NCBI RefSeq assembly: GCF_001280255.1
Contig: NZ_LHCI01000106.1
Location: 553,885-617,884 of the forward strand
Length of the DNA stretch: 64,000 bases
Source: Thermus aquaticus
GTDB taxonomy: Bacteria; Deinococcota; Deinococci; Deinococcales; Thermaceae
Direction: 5' to 3'
The position numbers were made by a program, and so were the translations under genes. Below, piece by piece: positions 49,868-59,113 of the stretch. Positions within the stretch are counted from its first letter, which is position 1; the number at the start of each line of letters is the position of its first letter. Under the pieces are notes generated by a model, which had not been told where the DNA came from, did not search any database, and saw nothing but the letters and a program-made list of their open reading frames with translations.

Positions 49868-50935
49868 CTAGAGGCCAAGGAAGGCCAGGTACCCCTGCCA
49901 CAGGGCCTCCCCGAAGAAGAAGGCCACCACCCCTCCCAGGGCCAGGTAGGGGCCAAAGGGGATTTTCTGTCTTCTAAGGACGAGCCCAAAGGCCGCCCCC
50001 AGGAAGACGGCGAGAAGAAGCGCCAAAAAGGCGTAAAGCCCAAGCCAGGCCCCGAGGGCCCCTAAAAGCTTCACGTCCCCGTAGCCCATGGCGACCGGCT
50101 CCTCCTCTTCTTCGGGCGGGGCGGGCCGGAAGGCCCAGTAAAGCCCTCCGGCCAGGGCGAGCCCCCCGGCGGCGACGAGGCTTCCCTTCAGGCTTTCCAG
50201 AAGGTCCAGGCCCAGGGCGGGGGCCAGGAGGAGGGCCACGGGAAGGAGGGGGAGGGTGAGCCGGTCGGGGAGGACCACGGGCCTACCCGTTCTCGCCGAG
50301 AGGGCCCAGGTGAGGAAGGCCAGGGCCATCCCCACCCCGGGGCCCAGGAGGGCTCCCAAGAGGGCGGCCATGTGCACCTGGTGGGGGCCCACGGGGACCT
50401 CGGGCCTCCTCTCCCGGAAGCGCCTCAGGAAAAGCCCCCCGTACCCGGCCACCAGGCCCAGGCCCCCCGCCGCCATCAGGGCCCCGTCCAGGCTCTTCCT
50501 GAAGGGGAGAGGGAAGGCGAGGAAGTAGGAGGCGGCGAGGCCCAGGAAGAGGAGGCCGTAGGTGAGGGCGTCGGGAAGCTCGTAGGTGTCCAGGTCAATG
50601 AAGGCGAGGGCCACCAGAAAGGCGAGGAAGGCGAAGACCAAAAAGGCCATGGGGGAAGGCGGGTAGAAGAGGGCGGCCAGGAGGAAAAGGGAGCCGGTGA
50701 TGGCCTCCACCAGGGGGTAGCGGGGGCTTATGGGGCTTTGGCAGTAGCGGCACCGCCCCCTTAGGGCCAGGTAGGAGAGGACGGGGACCAGGTCTTTGGG
50801 GCCCAAGCGGTGGCCACAGCTTGGGCAGTAGGAGGGGGGATAGGCCAGGGACTCCCCTTTGGGCAGGCGGCGGATGACCACGTTGAGGAAGGAGCCCACC
50901 ACGAGGCCCAGGACCAGGGCGAAAAGGGGCCACAT
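49868..50935 (-). CDS. pilD: Prepilin peptidase / N-methyltransferase
   Basis: 355 residues with about eight membrane segments. It cleaves and methylates type IV prepilins. The cytosolic loop has two CxxC pairs ([15 protein letters not shown]). The catalytic Asp residues are in [13 protein letters not shown] and [14 protein letters not shown]. The region between them is longer than in most homologues. It serves the pilus and DNA-uptake machinery run by pilF and pilT at 14-18 kb. TACAAT lies six bases before the ATG. Confidence 0.93.
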   Translation of the reverse strand: MWPLFALVLGLVVGSFLNVVIRRLPKGESLAYPPSYCPSCGHRLGPKDLVPVLSYLALRGRCRYCQSPISPRYPLVEAITGSLFLLAALFYPPSPMAFLVFAFLAFLVALAFIDLDTYELPDALTYGLLFLGLAASYFLAFPLPFRKSLDGALMAAGGLGLVAGYGGLFLRRFRERRPEVPVGPHQVHMAALLGALLGPGVGMALAFLTWALSARTGRPVVLPDRLTLPLLPVALLLAPALGLDLLESLKGSLVAAGGLALAGGLYWAFRPAPPEEEEEPVAMGYGDVKLLGALGAWLGLYAFLALLLAVFLGAAFGLVLRRQKIPFGPYLALGGVVAFFFGEALWQGYLAFLGL

Positions 50936-50941
50936 GGGGGC

Positions 50942-50947
50942 ATTGTA
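50942..50947 (-). promoter_or_regulatory. -10 box of pilD
   Basis: TACAAT on the minus strand, six bases before ATG. Confidence 0.55.
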
Positions 50948-50981
50948 CCGGGACGTTCACCGGGTTTTCCCAGGCTGGAAG

Positions 50982-50987
50982 TATGAT
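50982..50987 (+). promoter_or_regulatory. -10 box of carboxypeptidase Taq
   Basis: TATGAT, six bases before the GTG at 50994. It decides against the longer upstream frame. Confidence 0.6.
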
Positions 50988-50993
50988 GCTCCC

Positions 50994-52529
50994 GTGACGC
51001 CGGAAGCCGCTTATCAGAACCTGTTGGAGTTCCAGAGGGAAACCGCCTACCTGGGTTCCTTAGGGGCCCTGGCCGCCTGGGACCAGCGCACCATGATCCC
51101 CAGAAAGGGGCACGGGCACCGGGCCCGGCAGATGGCCGCTCTGGCCCGCCTCCTCCACGAGCGGGCCACCGACCCCAGGATCGGGGAGTGGCTGGAGAAG
51201 GTGGAGGGGTCGTCCCTGGTGGAGGACCCCCTTTCCGATGCCGCCGTCAACGTGCGGGCCTGGCGGCGGGCCTACGAGAGGGCCCGGGCCATTCCCGAGA
51301 GGCTGGCTGTGGAGCTGGCCCAGGCCAGGAGCGAGGGGGAGACCGCCTGGGAGGCCCTGCGCCCCAGGGACGACTGGCAGGGCTTCCTGCCCTACCTCAA
51401 GCGCCTTTTCGCCCTGGCCAAGGAGGAGGCGGAGATCCTCATGGCCGTGGGGCCAGACCCCCTGGACCCCCCCTACGGGGAGCTTTACGACGCCCTCCTG
51501 GACGGCTACGAGCCCGGGGCCAGGGCGAGGGACCTCGAGCCCCTCTTCCGGGAGCTCTCCTCGGGCCTCAAGGGTCTTCTGGACCGCATCCTGGGAAGCG
51601 GGCGGAGGCCCGACGTCGGCGTCCTCCACCGCCACTACCCTAAGGAGGCCCAGAGGGCCTTCGCCTTAGAGCTCCTTCAGGCCTGCGGGTACGACCTCGA
51701 GGCCGGCCGTCTGGACCCCACCGCCCACCCCTTTGAGATCGCCATCGGCCCCGGGGACGTGCGCATCACCACCCGCTACTACGAGGACTTCTTCAACGCC
51801 GGCATCTTCGGCACCCTCCACGAGATGGGCCACGCCCTCTACGAGCAGGGCCTGCCCGAGGCCCACTGGGGCACCCCCCGGGGGGAGGCCGCCTCCTTGG
51901 GGGTCCACGAGTCCCAAAGCCGCACCTGGGAGAACCTGGTGGGCCGCTCCTTGGGCTTCTGGGAGCGCTTCTTCCCCCGGGCCAAGGAGGTCTTTTCCAG
52001 TCTGGCCGACGTGCGCCTGGAGGACTTCCACTTCGCCGTCAACGCCGTGGAGCCCTCCCTGATCCGGGTGGAGGCCGACGAGGTTACCTATAACCTCCAC
52101 ATCCTGGTGCGCCTGGAGCTGGAGCTGGCCCTATTCCGGGGGGAGCTTTTCCTCGAGGACCTGCCCGAGGCCTGGCGGGAAAAGTACCGGGCCTACCTGG
52201 GCGTGGCCCCAAGGGACTACAAGGACGGGGTCATGCAGGACGTCCACTGGTCGGGGGGGATGTTCGGCTACTTCCCCACCTACACCCTGGGCAACCTCTA
52301 CGCTGCCCAGTTCTTCGCCAAGGCCCAGGAGGAGCTTGGGCCCTTGGAGCCCCTCTTCGCCCGCGGGGAGTTCACCCCCTTCCTGGACTGGACCAGGCGC
52401 AAGATCCACGCCGAGGGGAGCCGCTTCCGCCCCCGGGCCCTGGTGGAGAGGGTGACGGGAAGCCCCCCCGGCGCTCAAGCCTTCCTCAGGTACCTGGAGG
52501 CCAAGTACGGGGCCCTTTACGGCTTCTGA
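50994..52529 (+). CDS. Carboxypeptidase Taq (M32 metallopeptidase)
   Basis: 511 residues from the GTG, the same length as the T. aquaticus enzyme. It removes C-terminal residues other than proline. The zinc site is [15 protein letters not shown] (HExxH), the third ligand region follows in [16 protein letters not shown], and the [26 protein letters not shown] block is typical of M32. An upstream in-frame start about 45 codons earlier would overlap pilD and is rejected. The stop TGA merges with the next repeat. Confidence 0.95.
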
Positions 52530-52631
52530 GTACCCCACCGCGGCTTTCGCCGCGGCGGGGGCCCCAGAAAAGCCCCTCCACAGCCCCGACTTGGGCACTC
52601 CATGTTGCGAAACCGAAGTGCGAGCACTTGA
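52528..52631 (+). repeat. Palindromic repeat, copy C
   Basis: 104 bases from GAGTACCCC to GAGCACTTG. The stem is CCCCACCGCGGC-TTTC-GCCGCGGCGGGG and the terminal palindrome AAGTGCGAGCACTT. The first base pair overlaps the carboxypeptidase stop codon. Confidence 0.88.
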
Positions 52632-52660
52632 ATACCCCGCCGTGGGGCCCCGAAAGTGCC
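52632..52660 (+). repeat. Partial repeat, copy C2
   Basis: AATACCCCGCCG-TGGGGCCCCGAAAG, a collapsed second stem directly after copy C. Confidence 0.55.
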
Positions 52661-52690
52661 AAGAGCCTTTGTTGGCAAAGCGGCCGGCCC

Positions 52691-52813
52691 TCAGCGCTTT
52701 TGGGGAAGGGCGGGGAAAAGGGCCAGGAGAAGAAGGGCGCTGGCCGCCCAGAGGGTTCCTTCCCCTTTGCCCAAGCGCTCGGCGAAGAGGCCCGCCACCG
52801 TGGGCCCCAGAGG
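52691..52813 (-). pseudogene. C-terminal scrap of an MFS transporter
   Basis: About 40 codons ending PLGPTVAGLFAERLGKGEGTLW-AASALLLLALFPALPQKR and a stop. This is typical of the last two helices of a major facilitator. It has no start and begins where mazG ends (overlapping its stop), so the rest was deleted. About 30 bases separate it from the repeats. Confidence 0.6.
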
Positions 52814-52815
52814 GA

Positions 52816-53139
52816 TTACTCCAACTCCTTCGGGGTCCAGCGGGCGCTGTCCCGCTTGCGGTACTTCTCCATGGCCTTTAGGAAGGCCTCCTCCAGGTCA
52901 ATGCCCTCGCGGTTGGCCAGGGAGATGAGGACGAAGAGGAGGTCGGCCAGCTCCATGGCCAGGTCCCCCTCCTCCTCGCCGGGCTTGGGGGTCTTCCCGT
53001 GGCGGTGGGCCAGCACCCGGGCCACCTCCCCCAGCTCCTCGGTGAGGCGGGCCAGCATGAGGAGGGGCGGGAAGTAGCCCTCCTTGAACTGCCCGATCCA
53101 GGCATCCACCACCCTCTGGGCCTCCTTGAAGGTGAGCAC
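52816..53139 (-). CDS. MazG-like nucleotide pyrophosphohydrolase
   Basis: 107 residues, a four-helix all-alpha NTP hydrolase. The metal motif is EELGEVARVLA (about 33-43) and EEEGDLAMELADLLFVLISLAN (about 56-77), the E-x-x-E...E-x-x-D pattern. Probably a house-cleaning dNTPase. The GTG start is one base beyond the stop of the upstream peptidase gene and is chosen to avoid overlap. Confidence 0.88.
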   Translation of the reverse strand: MLTFKEAQRVVDAWIGQFKEGYFPPLLMLARLTEELGEVARVLAHRHGKTPKPGEEEGDLAMELADLLFVLISLANREGIDLEEAFLKAMEKYRKRDSARWTPKELE

Positions 53140-53141
53140 GG

Positions 53142-54173
53142 CTACACCCCCTTCACGAAGGCGGCCAGGAGGCGCACCGCCCGCTCCACGTCCCGGAAGT
53201 CCACCATCTCCACCGGGGAGTGCATGTAGCGAAGGGGGATGGAGACGATCCCCGTGGGGATGCCCTCCCGCACCTTGGCCACCTCGTCGGCGTCGGTGCC
53301 AGAGTAGCTCCCGTGGGCGTGGAGGACGTAGGGGATGCCCTCCCTTTCCGCTGCCGCCTTTAGCCCCCGCAGGACCTCCTTGTCCACGAAGGGGCCCACG
53401 TCCAGCACCACCCCTTTGCCCAGCTCCGCCTCCCCCACCAGGCCCTTTTCCATGCCGGGGGTGGTGCTGTCGTGGTGGACGTCCACCACCAGGGCCAGGT
53501 CCGGGGCCTCCCGGAAGGCGGCGGTCCTGGCCCCGTAGGCCCCGATCTCCTCCTGGGCCGTGCCCACGGCCACCACCTCGCAGGGGGCCTGGTCCTTGAG
53601 GAGGCGCAGGGCCTCGAGGACCACAAAGGCCCCCAGGCGGTTGTCCAGGGCCTTGGAGACCAGGCGCTTCCCCAGAAGCCACTCCGGGGCCTGGTCCAGA
53701 ACCCCCACCGCCCCCACCTCCAGATAGGCCAGGGCCTCCTCCCGGCTTTCCGCCCCGATGTCCGCGAAAAGCTCGGCCATCTCCACGGCCTTTTTCCTCT
53801 CCTCCTCCTTCAGGACGTGGATGGCCTTCCTGCCCACCACCCCGAGGACCGGCCCCTTCTTTCCCAGAAAGCGCAGGCGCTGGCCCACCAGCACCTGGGG
53901 GTCCCAGCCCCCTAGGGGCCTCAAGCGCAGGAAGCCCTTTTCCTCCACGTGGCTCACGATGACCCCAATCTCGTCCAGGTGGCCCATGAGGAGGACCTTG
54001 GGCCTTTGGCCGGGGTTGAGGCGGGCGTAGACGTTGCCGTGGCGGTCCCGCTCCGTCTCGGCGAAGGTGGAGGCCTTTTCCAGGAAGACCTGGGCCGCCT
54101 CCTCCTCAAAGCCGGAAGGCCCGGTGGCCAGAAGAAGCCTCTCCAAAAACGCCAGGTCCGGCGCGTAGTCCAT
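53142..54173 (-). CDS. M42-family metallopeptidase
   Basis: 343 residues, a tetrahedral-particle aminopeptidase type. The metal and catalytic motifs are [15 protein letters not shown] (about 62-76), [31 protein letters not shown] with the catalytic Glu, and VVDVHHD. The C-terminal His ligand is in [14 protein letters not shown]. Substrate is short peptides by family. TAAGCT lies six bases before the ATG. Confidence 0.92.
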   Translation of the reverse strand: MDYAPDLAFLERLLLATGPSGFEEEAAQVFLEKASTFAETERDRHGNVYARLNPGQRPKVLLMGHLDEIGVIVSHVEEKGFLRLRPLGGWDPQVLVGQRLRFLGKKGPVLGVVGRKAIHVLKEEERKKAVEMAELFADIGAESREEALAYLEVGAVGVLDQAPEWLLGKRLVSKALDNRLGAFVVLEALRLLKDQAPCEVVAVGTAQEEIGAYGARTAAFREAPDLALVVDVHHDSTTPGMEKGLVGEAELGKGVVLDVGPFVDKEVLRGLKAAAEREGIPYVLHAHGSYSGTDADEVAKVREGIPTGIVSIPLRYMHSPVEMVDFRDVERAVRLLAAFVKGV

Positions 54174-54183
54174 GCTCCAAGCT

Positions 54184-54189
54184 TACAAT
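54184..54189 (+). promoter_or_regulatory. -10 box of mgsA
   Basis: TACAAT, six bases before the GTG at 54196. It overlaps the divergent M42 promoter zone. Confidence 0.6.
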
Positions 54190-54195
54190 GGCCCC

Positions 54196-54576
54196 GTGAA
54201 GTACCTGGCCCTCATCGCCCACGACGCCAAGAAGGAGGAGATGGTGGCCTTTGCCAAAAGGCACCGAGACCTCCTGGCCCGCTTCCCCCTCCTGGCCACC
54301 GGCACCACGGGGGCCCGGGTCCAGGAGGCCACGGGGCTTCCCGTGGAGAGGGTCCTCTCCGGCCCCCTGGGCGGGGACCAGCAGATCGGGGCCCGGGTGG
54401 CCGAGGGGCGGGTCCTGGCGGTCATCTTCCTGCAGGACCCCTTGAGCGCCAAGCCCCACGAGCCCGACGTTCAGGCCCTCATGCGGGTCTGCAACGTGCA
54501 TGGGGTGCCCCTCGCCACCAACCTGGCGGCGGCGGAGGCCCTGATGGCCTGGCTCAGGGACCAGGCTGCTACGTAA
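54196..54576 (+). CDS. mgsA: Methylglyoxal synthase
   Basis: 126 residues, as in T. thermophilus. It turns dihydroxyacetone phosphate into methylglyoxal and phosphate. Motifs: [18 protein letters not shown] (about 7-24), [12 protein letters not shown] and the catalytic Asp in [17 protein letters not shown], and [16 protein letters not shown]. The GTG was chosen from the TACAAT spacing. The stop TAA is the first three bases of a repeat. Confidence 0.94.
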   Translation: MKYLALIAHDAKKEEMVAFAKRHRDLLARFPLLATGTTGARVQEATGLPVERVLSGPLGGDQQIGARVAEGRVLAVIFLQDPLSAKPHEPDVQALMRVCNVHGVPLATNLAAAEALMAWLRDQAAT

Positions 54577-54695
54577 ATACCCCAAAAAGGCCCAGGTCCC
54601 TATACCCTCGCTTCCGGTTTCCCTCGGCCCACCAGTCCTCAGAAGCCTTCTACCGGGGCCCCCATGCTGGCCCAAGCCAGCATGGGGTGGTATCA
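54575..54695 (-). repeat. Palindromic repeat, variant E
   Basis: In the minus direction: GTGATACCACCCCATGCTGGC-TTGG-GCCAGCATGGGG, then GGCCCCGGTAGAAGGC and a linker ending GGGGTATTTA. The stem sequence differs from copies A-D but the order (TACC, stem, GGGGGCCCC, AGAAGGC, GAAACC) is shared. It spans the gap between mgsA and comM and touches both stop codons. Confidence 0.65.
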
Positions 54696-56177
54696 CAGGG
54701 TCTTGCGGTAGGCCAGGGCCTCGGCCACGTGGGCCTCCTCCACCCGCTCGGCGCCCGCCAGGTCGGCCACGGTTCGGGCCACCCTGAGGAGGCGGTCGTA
54801 GCTTCGGGCGGAGAGGAGGAGTTTTTTGGCGGCGGCCTGCAGGAGGGCCTCGGCCCCGGGGGTGAGGCGGAGGTGTTCCCTCAGGGCCCTTCCAGAAAGC
54901 TCTCCGTTGGGGCGGCCCTGGCGCTTCAGCATCCTCTCCCTGGCCCTAAGGACCCGCTCCCGCACCGCCTCGGTGCTCTCCCCCTCGGGGGCCCGGGCCA
55001 GCTCCTCCGGCGTGAGGCGGGGGACCTCCACCACCAGGTCAAAGCGGTCCAGAAGCGGCCCGGAGATCTTGCCCACATAGCGGCTCCGGGCGCCCGGGGT
55101 GCAGGTGCAGCCCCTTTCCGGGTCCCCATAAAAGCCGCAGGGGCAGGGGTTCATGGCCGCCACCAGGAGGAAGCGGGCGGGAAAGGTGAGGCTGGCCCGG
55201 GCCCGGGCGATGGTGACCACGCCGTCTTCCAGGGGCTGGCGGAGGGCCTCGAGGGCCTCCCGGGAGAACTCGGGAAACTCGTCCAGGAAGAGGACCCCCC
55301 GGTGGGCCAGGGAGACCTCCCCCGGCTTGGGGATGGCCCCGCCCCCGATGAGCCCCGCGTAGCTCACCGTGTGGTGGGGGGCCCGGAAGGGCGGGGTCTT
55401 GATGAGGCCTCTAACAGGCTTGCCGGCGGCGGAGTGGATCCGGGTCACCTCCAAGGCGGCCTCCCGGGAGAGGGGCGGCAGGAGGAAGGGGAGGCGCCGG
55501 GCCAGCATGGTCTTCCCCGATCCCGGGCTTCCCACCATGAGGAGGTGGTGGTAGCCGCTAGCGGCGATCTCCAAGGCCCTTTTGGCCTTGGCCTGCCCCT
55601 TCACGTCCCTGAGGTCCAGGGCCTCCAAGGCCTCCAGGGGGTCCTCGGGCCTGGCCTCCTCCAGGGCCTCCTCGCCCCGCAAAAAGGCCGTCACCTCCCT
55701 TAGGGTCCTGGCCCCGTAGACCCTCACCCCTTCCACCAGGGCCGCCTCCTTGGCGCTCTCCTCGGGTAAAAGGAGGGTCTTGCCCTCGGCAAGGGCGCCC
55801 AGGGCCAGGTTCACCGCTCCGGGGATGGGCCTCAGGCTGCCGTCCAGGCCCAGCTCCCCGGCCACGGCCAGGGGGGAAAGGGCCTCGAGGGGCACCACCC
55901 CCTGGGCGGCCAGGAGGCCCAGGGCGATGGGCAGGTCAAACTGGCTCCCCTCCTTCTTGAGCTCCGCCGGGGCCAGGTTCACCACCACCCGGGCCTGGGG
56001 GTAGGGGAAGCCGGCGTTCTTCAGGGCGGCCCGCACCCTTTCCCGGCTTTCCTCCACCGCCTTGTCGGGCAGGCCCACCAGGGCGTAGGAGGGAAGCCCG
56101 GGGCTCACGTCCACCTCCACGGTGACGGGAACAGCGTCCAGGCCGTAAAGGGCGTAGCTCCGCACCTGGGCCAGCAT
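54693..56177 (-). CDS. comM: ComM/YifB magnesium-chelatase-like AAA ATPase
   Basis: 494 residues. The N-terminal ChlI-like domain ([31 protein letters not shown]) is followed by a AAA core with Walker [19 protein letters not shown], Walker [27 protein letters not shown] and the [20 protein letters not shown] zinc segment. Family members help branch migration during natural transformation. TAAACT lies six bases before the ATG, using bases of the upstream stop. Confidence 0.93.
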   Translation of the reverse strand: MLAQVRSYALYGLDAVPVTVEVDVSPGLPSYALVGLPDKAVEESRERVRAALKNAGFPYPQARVVVNLAPAELKKEGSQFDLPIALGLLAAQGVVPLEALSPLAVAGELGLDGSLRPIPGAVNLALGALAEGKTLLLPEESAKEAALVEGVRVYGARTLREVTAFLRGEEALEEARPEDPLEALEALDLRDVKGQAKAKRALEIAASGYHHLLMVGSPGSGKTMLARRLPFLLPPLSREAALEVTRIHSAAGKPVRGLIKTPPFRAPHHTVSYAGLIGGGAIPKPGEVSLAHRGVLFLDEFPEFSREALEALRQPLEDGVVTIARARASLTFPARFLLVAAMNPCPCGFYGDPERGCTCTPGARSRYVGKISGPLLDRFDLVVEVPRLTPEELARAPEGESTEAVRERVLRARERMLKRQGRPNGELSGRALREHLRLTPGAEALLQAAAKKLLLSARSYDRLLRVARTVADLAGAERVEEAHVAEALAYRKTL

Positions 56178-56183
56178 GGAGGG

Positions 56184-56189
56184 AGTTTA
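56184..56189 (-). promoter_or_regulatory. -10 box of comM
   Basis: TAAACT on the minus strand, six bases before ATG. Confidence 0.55.
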
Positions 56190-57320
56190 TCACTTGCGGA
56201 GAAGGGGCAGGTAGAGGACCACCGCCAAAAGGAGAAGGCCGAGAAGACCCAAAAAGGCCGCCTGGTAGCCGAGGGCCGCCACCACCCCGCCCACCCCCCA
56301 CTGGAGGAGGAAGGTGCCCCCGATGCCGAAGAGGTTGACCAGGGTCGTCCCCCGCCCCACCAGGTGGCCCGCCACCAGCTCCCGGGCCTGGGTGAGGGTG
56401 AGGATGTTGAAGGCCCCGAAGAAGCCCATGAGGGCGTAGGCGGGAGCCAGGACCCTTAAGAGAAGGAGGAGAAGGCCTAAGGCGAAGAGGAGGCTGGCGA
56501 AGAGGAGGACCCTGGCCGTCCCCAGCCGGTCCGCCAGGTAGCCGGAGACCAAAAAGCCAAAGACGGCCATCCCCGAGTAGAGGAAGAGGAGGTTGCCCAC
56601 CTCGAGGGCCTTAAGACCCAGGTGATAGGCGTAGGCCCCGGCCCAGAGGGTCTGCAGGGCGAGGAAGCTTCCGGCGAAGGCCAGGGCCAGAAAGGCCACC
56701 CGGAGAAGCCTCCCGTTGCGGAGCACCTCCCAAAGGCCCCCCCCTTCCCCGCCCCTGGGCCAGGCCACCCCGGGCGGGGCGTTCCGCACCCCCAGGTAGA
56801 TGGCCAGGGCCACCAGGGCCACCACCAGCCCCCCGAAGAGGAAGACCCCCCGCCAGCCCACCGCCTCCTTGAGGAGGGCCAGGGGCGTGGCCGCCATGAG
56901 CCCCCCCGTGGCCCCTAAGCCCACGAGGAGGGTGGACACCGTGGCGTAGCTCTTGGGGAACCAGAGGCTGAAGGCCTTCAGGGCTCCCATGAGGGCCGCC
57001 GCCATCCCCACCCCGATCAGGGCCCGGCCCAGGGCCAGCGTGCCGAAGCCCTGGGCCAGGCCGAAGACCAGGCTCCCCAACGCGGCCAACAGGAGGAGAG
57101 AGGGGGTGACCACCCGGGGGCCGAAGCGGTCCAGAAGGCCACCCAGAGGGAGCTGGGCCGCGGCGAAGGCCAGGTAGAAGAGGCTGGTCATGAGGCCCAG
57201 CTCCGCCGGCCCCAGGCCCAGCTCCTGGGAGAGGTCCTTGGCGAGGACGGCGTTGGCGGAGCGGTAGAAGTAGGAGAGAAAGTAGCCCAGGGTAAAGAGG
57301 ACAAAGACGCGGACGGCCAT
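56190..57320 (-). CDS. MFS transporter
   Basis: 376 residues, about 12 helices. It opens MAVRVFVLFTLGYFLSYFYRSANAVLAKDLSQELGL; the loop GLLDRFGPRVVTP and the second SGYLADRLGTARVLL are the MFS signatures. The YFYRSANAVLAPDL start recalls sugar-phosphate or nitrate-like permeases, but no substrate can be named. GGAGGTGAT precedes the ATG and overlaps the stop of the upstream EamA gene. Confidence 0.85.
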   Translation of the reverse strand: MAVRVFVLFTLGYFLSYFYRSANAVLAKDLSQELGLGPAELGLMTSLFYLAFAAAQLPLGGLLDRFGPRVVTPSLLLLAALGSLVFGLAQGFGTLALGRALIGVGMAAALMGALKAFSLWFPKSYATVSTLLVGLGATGGLMAATPLALLKEAVGWRGVFLFGGLVVALVALAIYLGVRNAPPGVAWPRGGEGGGLWEVLRNGRLLRVAFLALAFAGSFLALQTLWAGAYAYHLGLKALEVGNLLFLYSGMAVFGFLVSGYLADRLGTARVLLFASLLFALGLLLLLLRVLAPAYALMGFFGAFNILTLTQARELVAGHLVGRGTTLVNLFGIGGTFLLQWGVGGVVAALGYQAAFLGLLGLLLLAVVLYLPLLRK

Positions 57321-57321
57321 A

Positions 57322-58134
57322 TCACCTCCGGTTCAGGGCCACGCCCAGGAGAATCATAAGCCCGCCCAGAAGGGCCTCCGGCCTTAAGGGCTCCCCCGCC
57401 AAAGGCCAGGCGAAGAGGGCCCCGCTCAGGGGCTCCAGCATGGCCACCAGGGTGGCGGTGCGGGCGGGCACGGTGCGCACCCCCTGAAGGAAGAGGCCGA
57501 AGGGGACCACCGTGCCCAGGGTGACCAAGTAGAGGATGCCCCCCCACTGCCCGGGGGTGAGGGTCAGGGACCGGTCCAGGTGAAGGAGGAGGAAGGGCAG
57601 GGCCAGGAGGCTTCCCACCCCCGTGGCCACCCCCAGGGCCACCAGGGGCGGGGTCTTGAGGCCGTGGGAGAAGGCGGCGTAGAGGGCGAAGGAGAGGGCG
57701 GAGAGGAGGCCGTAGGCCACGCCCACGGGGCTTCCTTGGAGCCCTTGCCGGCCCACCACCAGCACATAGGCCCCCCAGAGGGCCAGGGCCACGCCCGCTA
57801 GGGCCCTTGCGGGAAGCCTTTCCATCCTCAGGAGGGCGTAGAGGGTGAGGAGGGCCGGGGCCAGGTACTGGAGGAAGATGCCGGTGGCCACGGTGGTGGT
57901 GTGGATGGCCAGGTAGTAGAAGGCCTGGGCTCCGGAAAGGGCGAGGCCCACCCGGATGAGGCGGGGCCGTTCCTCTTGGGAAGGGGGATGGCGGAGGAGG
58001 AGGGGCAGGAGGAGGAGAAAGCTCAAGAGGAAGCGCCAGGGGATGAGGACCTCGGGGGGGATCTCCCGCATGAACCGCCCCGCCAGGGCCCCCCCGAGGC
58101 CCCAAAGCAGGGCGGCCAGGGCCACGAAGATCAC
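57322..58134 (-). CDS. EamA-family (DMT) transporter, second gene
   Basis: 270 residues with about ten hydrophobic helices in two EamA repeats (FVALAALLWGLGGALAGRFM... and GVAYGLLSALSFALYAAFSHGL...). The drug/metabolite superfamily exports amino acids, sugars or drugs. It overlaps the first EamA gene by four bases, so the pair probably forms one unit with the MFS gene downstream. Confidence 0.85.
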   Translation of the reverse strand: MIFVALAALLWGLGGALAGRFMREIPPEVLIPWRFLLSFLLLLPLLLRHPPSQEERPRLIRVGLALSGAQAFYYLAIHTTTVATGIFLQYLAPALLTLYALLRMERLPARALAGVALALWGAYVLVVGRQGLQGSPVGVAYGLLSALSFALYAAFSHGLKTPPLVALGVATGVGSLLALPFLLLHLDRSLTLTPGQWGGILYLVTLGTVVPFGLFLQGVRTVPARTATLVAMLEPLSGALFAWPLAGEPLRPEALLGGLMILLGVALNRR

Positions 58135-59015
58135 CGCCGTCCTCCCAGGACCGCCAAGGCCACCCCCAGAAGGAGGACCAGGGCCCCCAGGATGACCTGA
58201 AGCCCGGGGACCTCGCCAAAGAGGAGGAAGGCCAGGAGGCTGGCCCCCACCGGTTCAAAGAGGATGGCCAGGGTCACCAGGACCGGGGAGATGTGGCGGG
58301 TGGCCCAGTTGAAGCTGGTGTGGCCCACGAGCTGGGGCAGAAGGGCCATGAGGAGGATGTAGAGGTAGACCGCCCCCGGGTACCCCCCGTACCCTCCCCC
58401 GAAGAGGTAGGGGAGAGGAAAGAGGATCAGGAAGGCGGTGGTGTAGGCCACCCTCACGTATTCCAGAAGGGAAAGCCCCCGCCTCTGGGCCTCCCGCCCC
58501 AGGAGGAAGTAAAAGGAGGCGGCTAGCGCCCCGAGGAGGGCCAGGAGGTCCCCCAAAAGGGGGTTCGCGCCCCCACCCTGGGCGTCTCCCAGGCCGATCA
58601 GAAGCCCGCCCACCAGGGCCACCCCCACCCCCAGGAGGGTGAGGCCGGAGGGCCTTTCCCCGAAAAGGAGCCAGCCCAGAAGGGTGACCCAGACGGGGTT
58701 GGTGGTGACCAGGGCGGTGCTGGCGGCCACCGAGGTGTAGGAGAGGGAGGTGATCCAGAAGGCGAAGTGCAGGGCCAAGGCCGCCCCCGCCGCCAGGGCG
58801 AAGGGGATACCCCCCCTGGCCCGGATGGGGTTCTTGAAGCCGGGCAGGAGGAGAAGGGCGGCGAAGCCCATCCGCCCCGCGCTCATCACCAGGCTAAAGG
58901 CCAGGCTTCTGTCCCCTGAGGCGGCGAGGGCCAGCCGCACCAGGATGCTCCCGAAGCTGATGGCCAGGATGCCAAGGAGGAGGACCCCCGCCACCTGGAG
59001 CCCGGGGGGCCGCAT
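58131..59015 (-). CDS. EamA-family (DMT) transporter, first gene
   Basis: 294 residues with two EamA repeats (LLGILAISFGSILVRLALAASG, ALALHFAFWITSLSYTSVAASTALVTTNPVWVTLLGWLLFGE and the later copy). Length is normal. Sequence differs from the neighbour, so it is not a recent duplication. Substrate unknown. Confidence 0.85.
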   Translation of the reverse strand: MRPPGLQVAGVLLLGILAISFGSILVRLALAASGDRSLAFSLVMSAGRMGFAALLLLPGFKNPIRARGGIPFALAAGAALALHFAFWITSLSYTSVAASTALVTTNPVWVTLLGWLLFGERPSGLTLLGVGVALVGGLLIGLGDAQGGGANPLLGDLLALLGALAASFYFLLGREAQRRGLSLLEYVRVAYTTAFLILFPLPYLFGGGYGGYPGAVYLYILLMALLPQLVGHTSFNWATRHISPVLVTLAILFEPVGASLLAFLLFGEVPGLQVILGALVLLLGVALAVLGGRR

Positions 59016-59089
59016 GGGCGCATTTTTCCATACGCCTCCCGCTCTGACCAGGGGGTCAGGCCCGGGGCAAACGCCCTGGAACCCGCTGG

Positions 59090-59095
59090 TATACT
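59090..59095 (+). promoter_or_regulatory. -10 box of the pnt operon
   Basis: TATACT, followed by GGAGGT (59105-59110) and an ATG at 59114. No clear -35 box is seen. Confidence 0.55.
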
Positions 59096-59113
59096 GGCGC
59101 GGAAGGAGGTCCT

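Noticed and set aside
50859-50993. Upstream start for carboxypeptidase Taq
   Set aside because: The extension is antisense to pilD and the GTG at 50994 gives the known 511-residue length and a six-base -10 gap.
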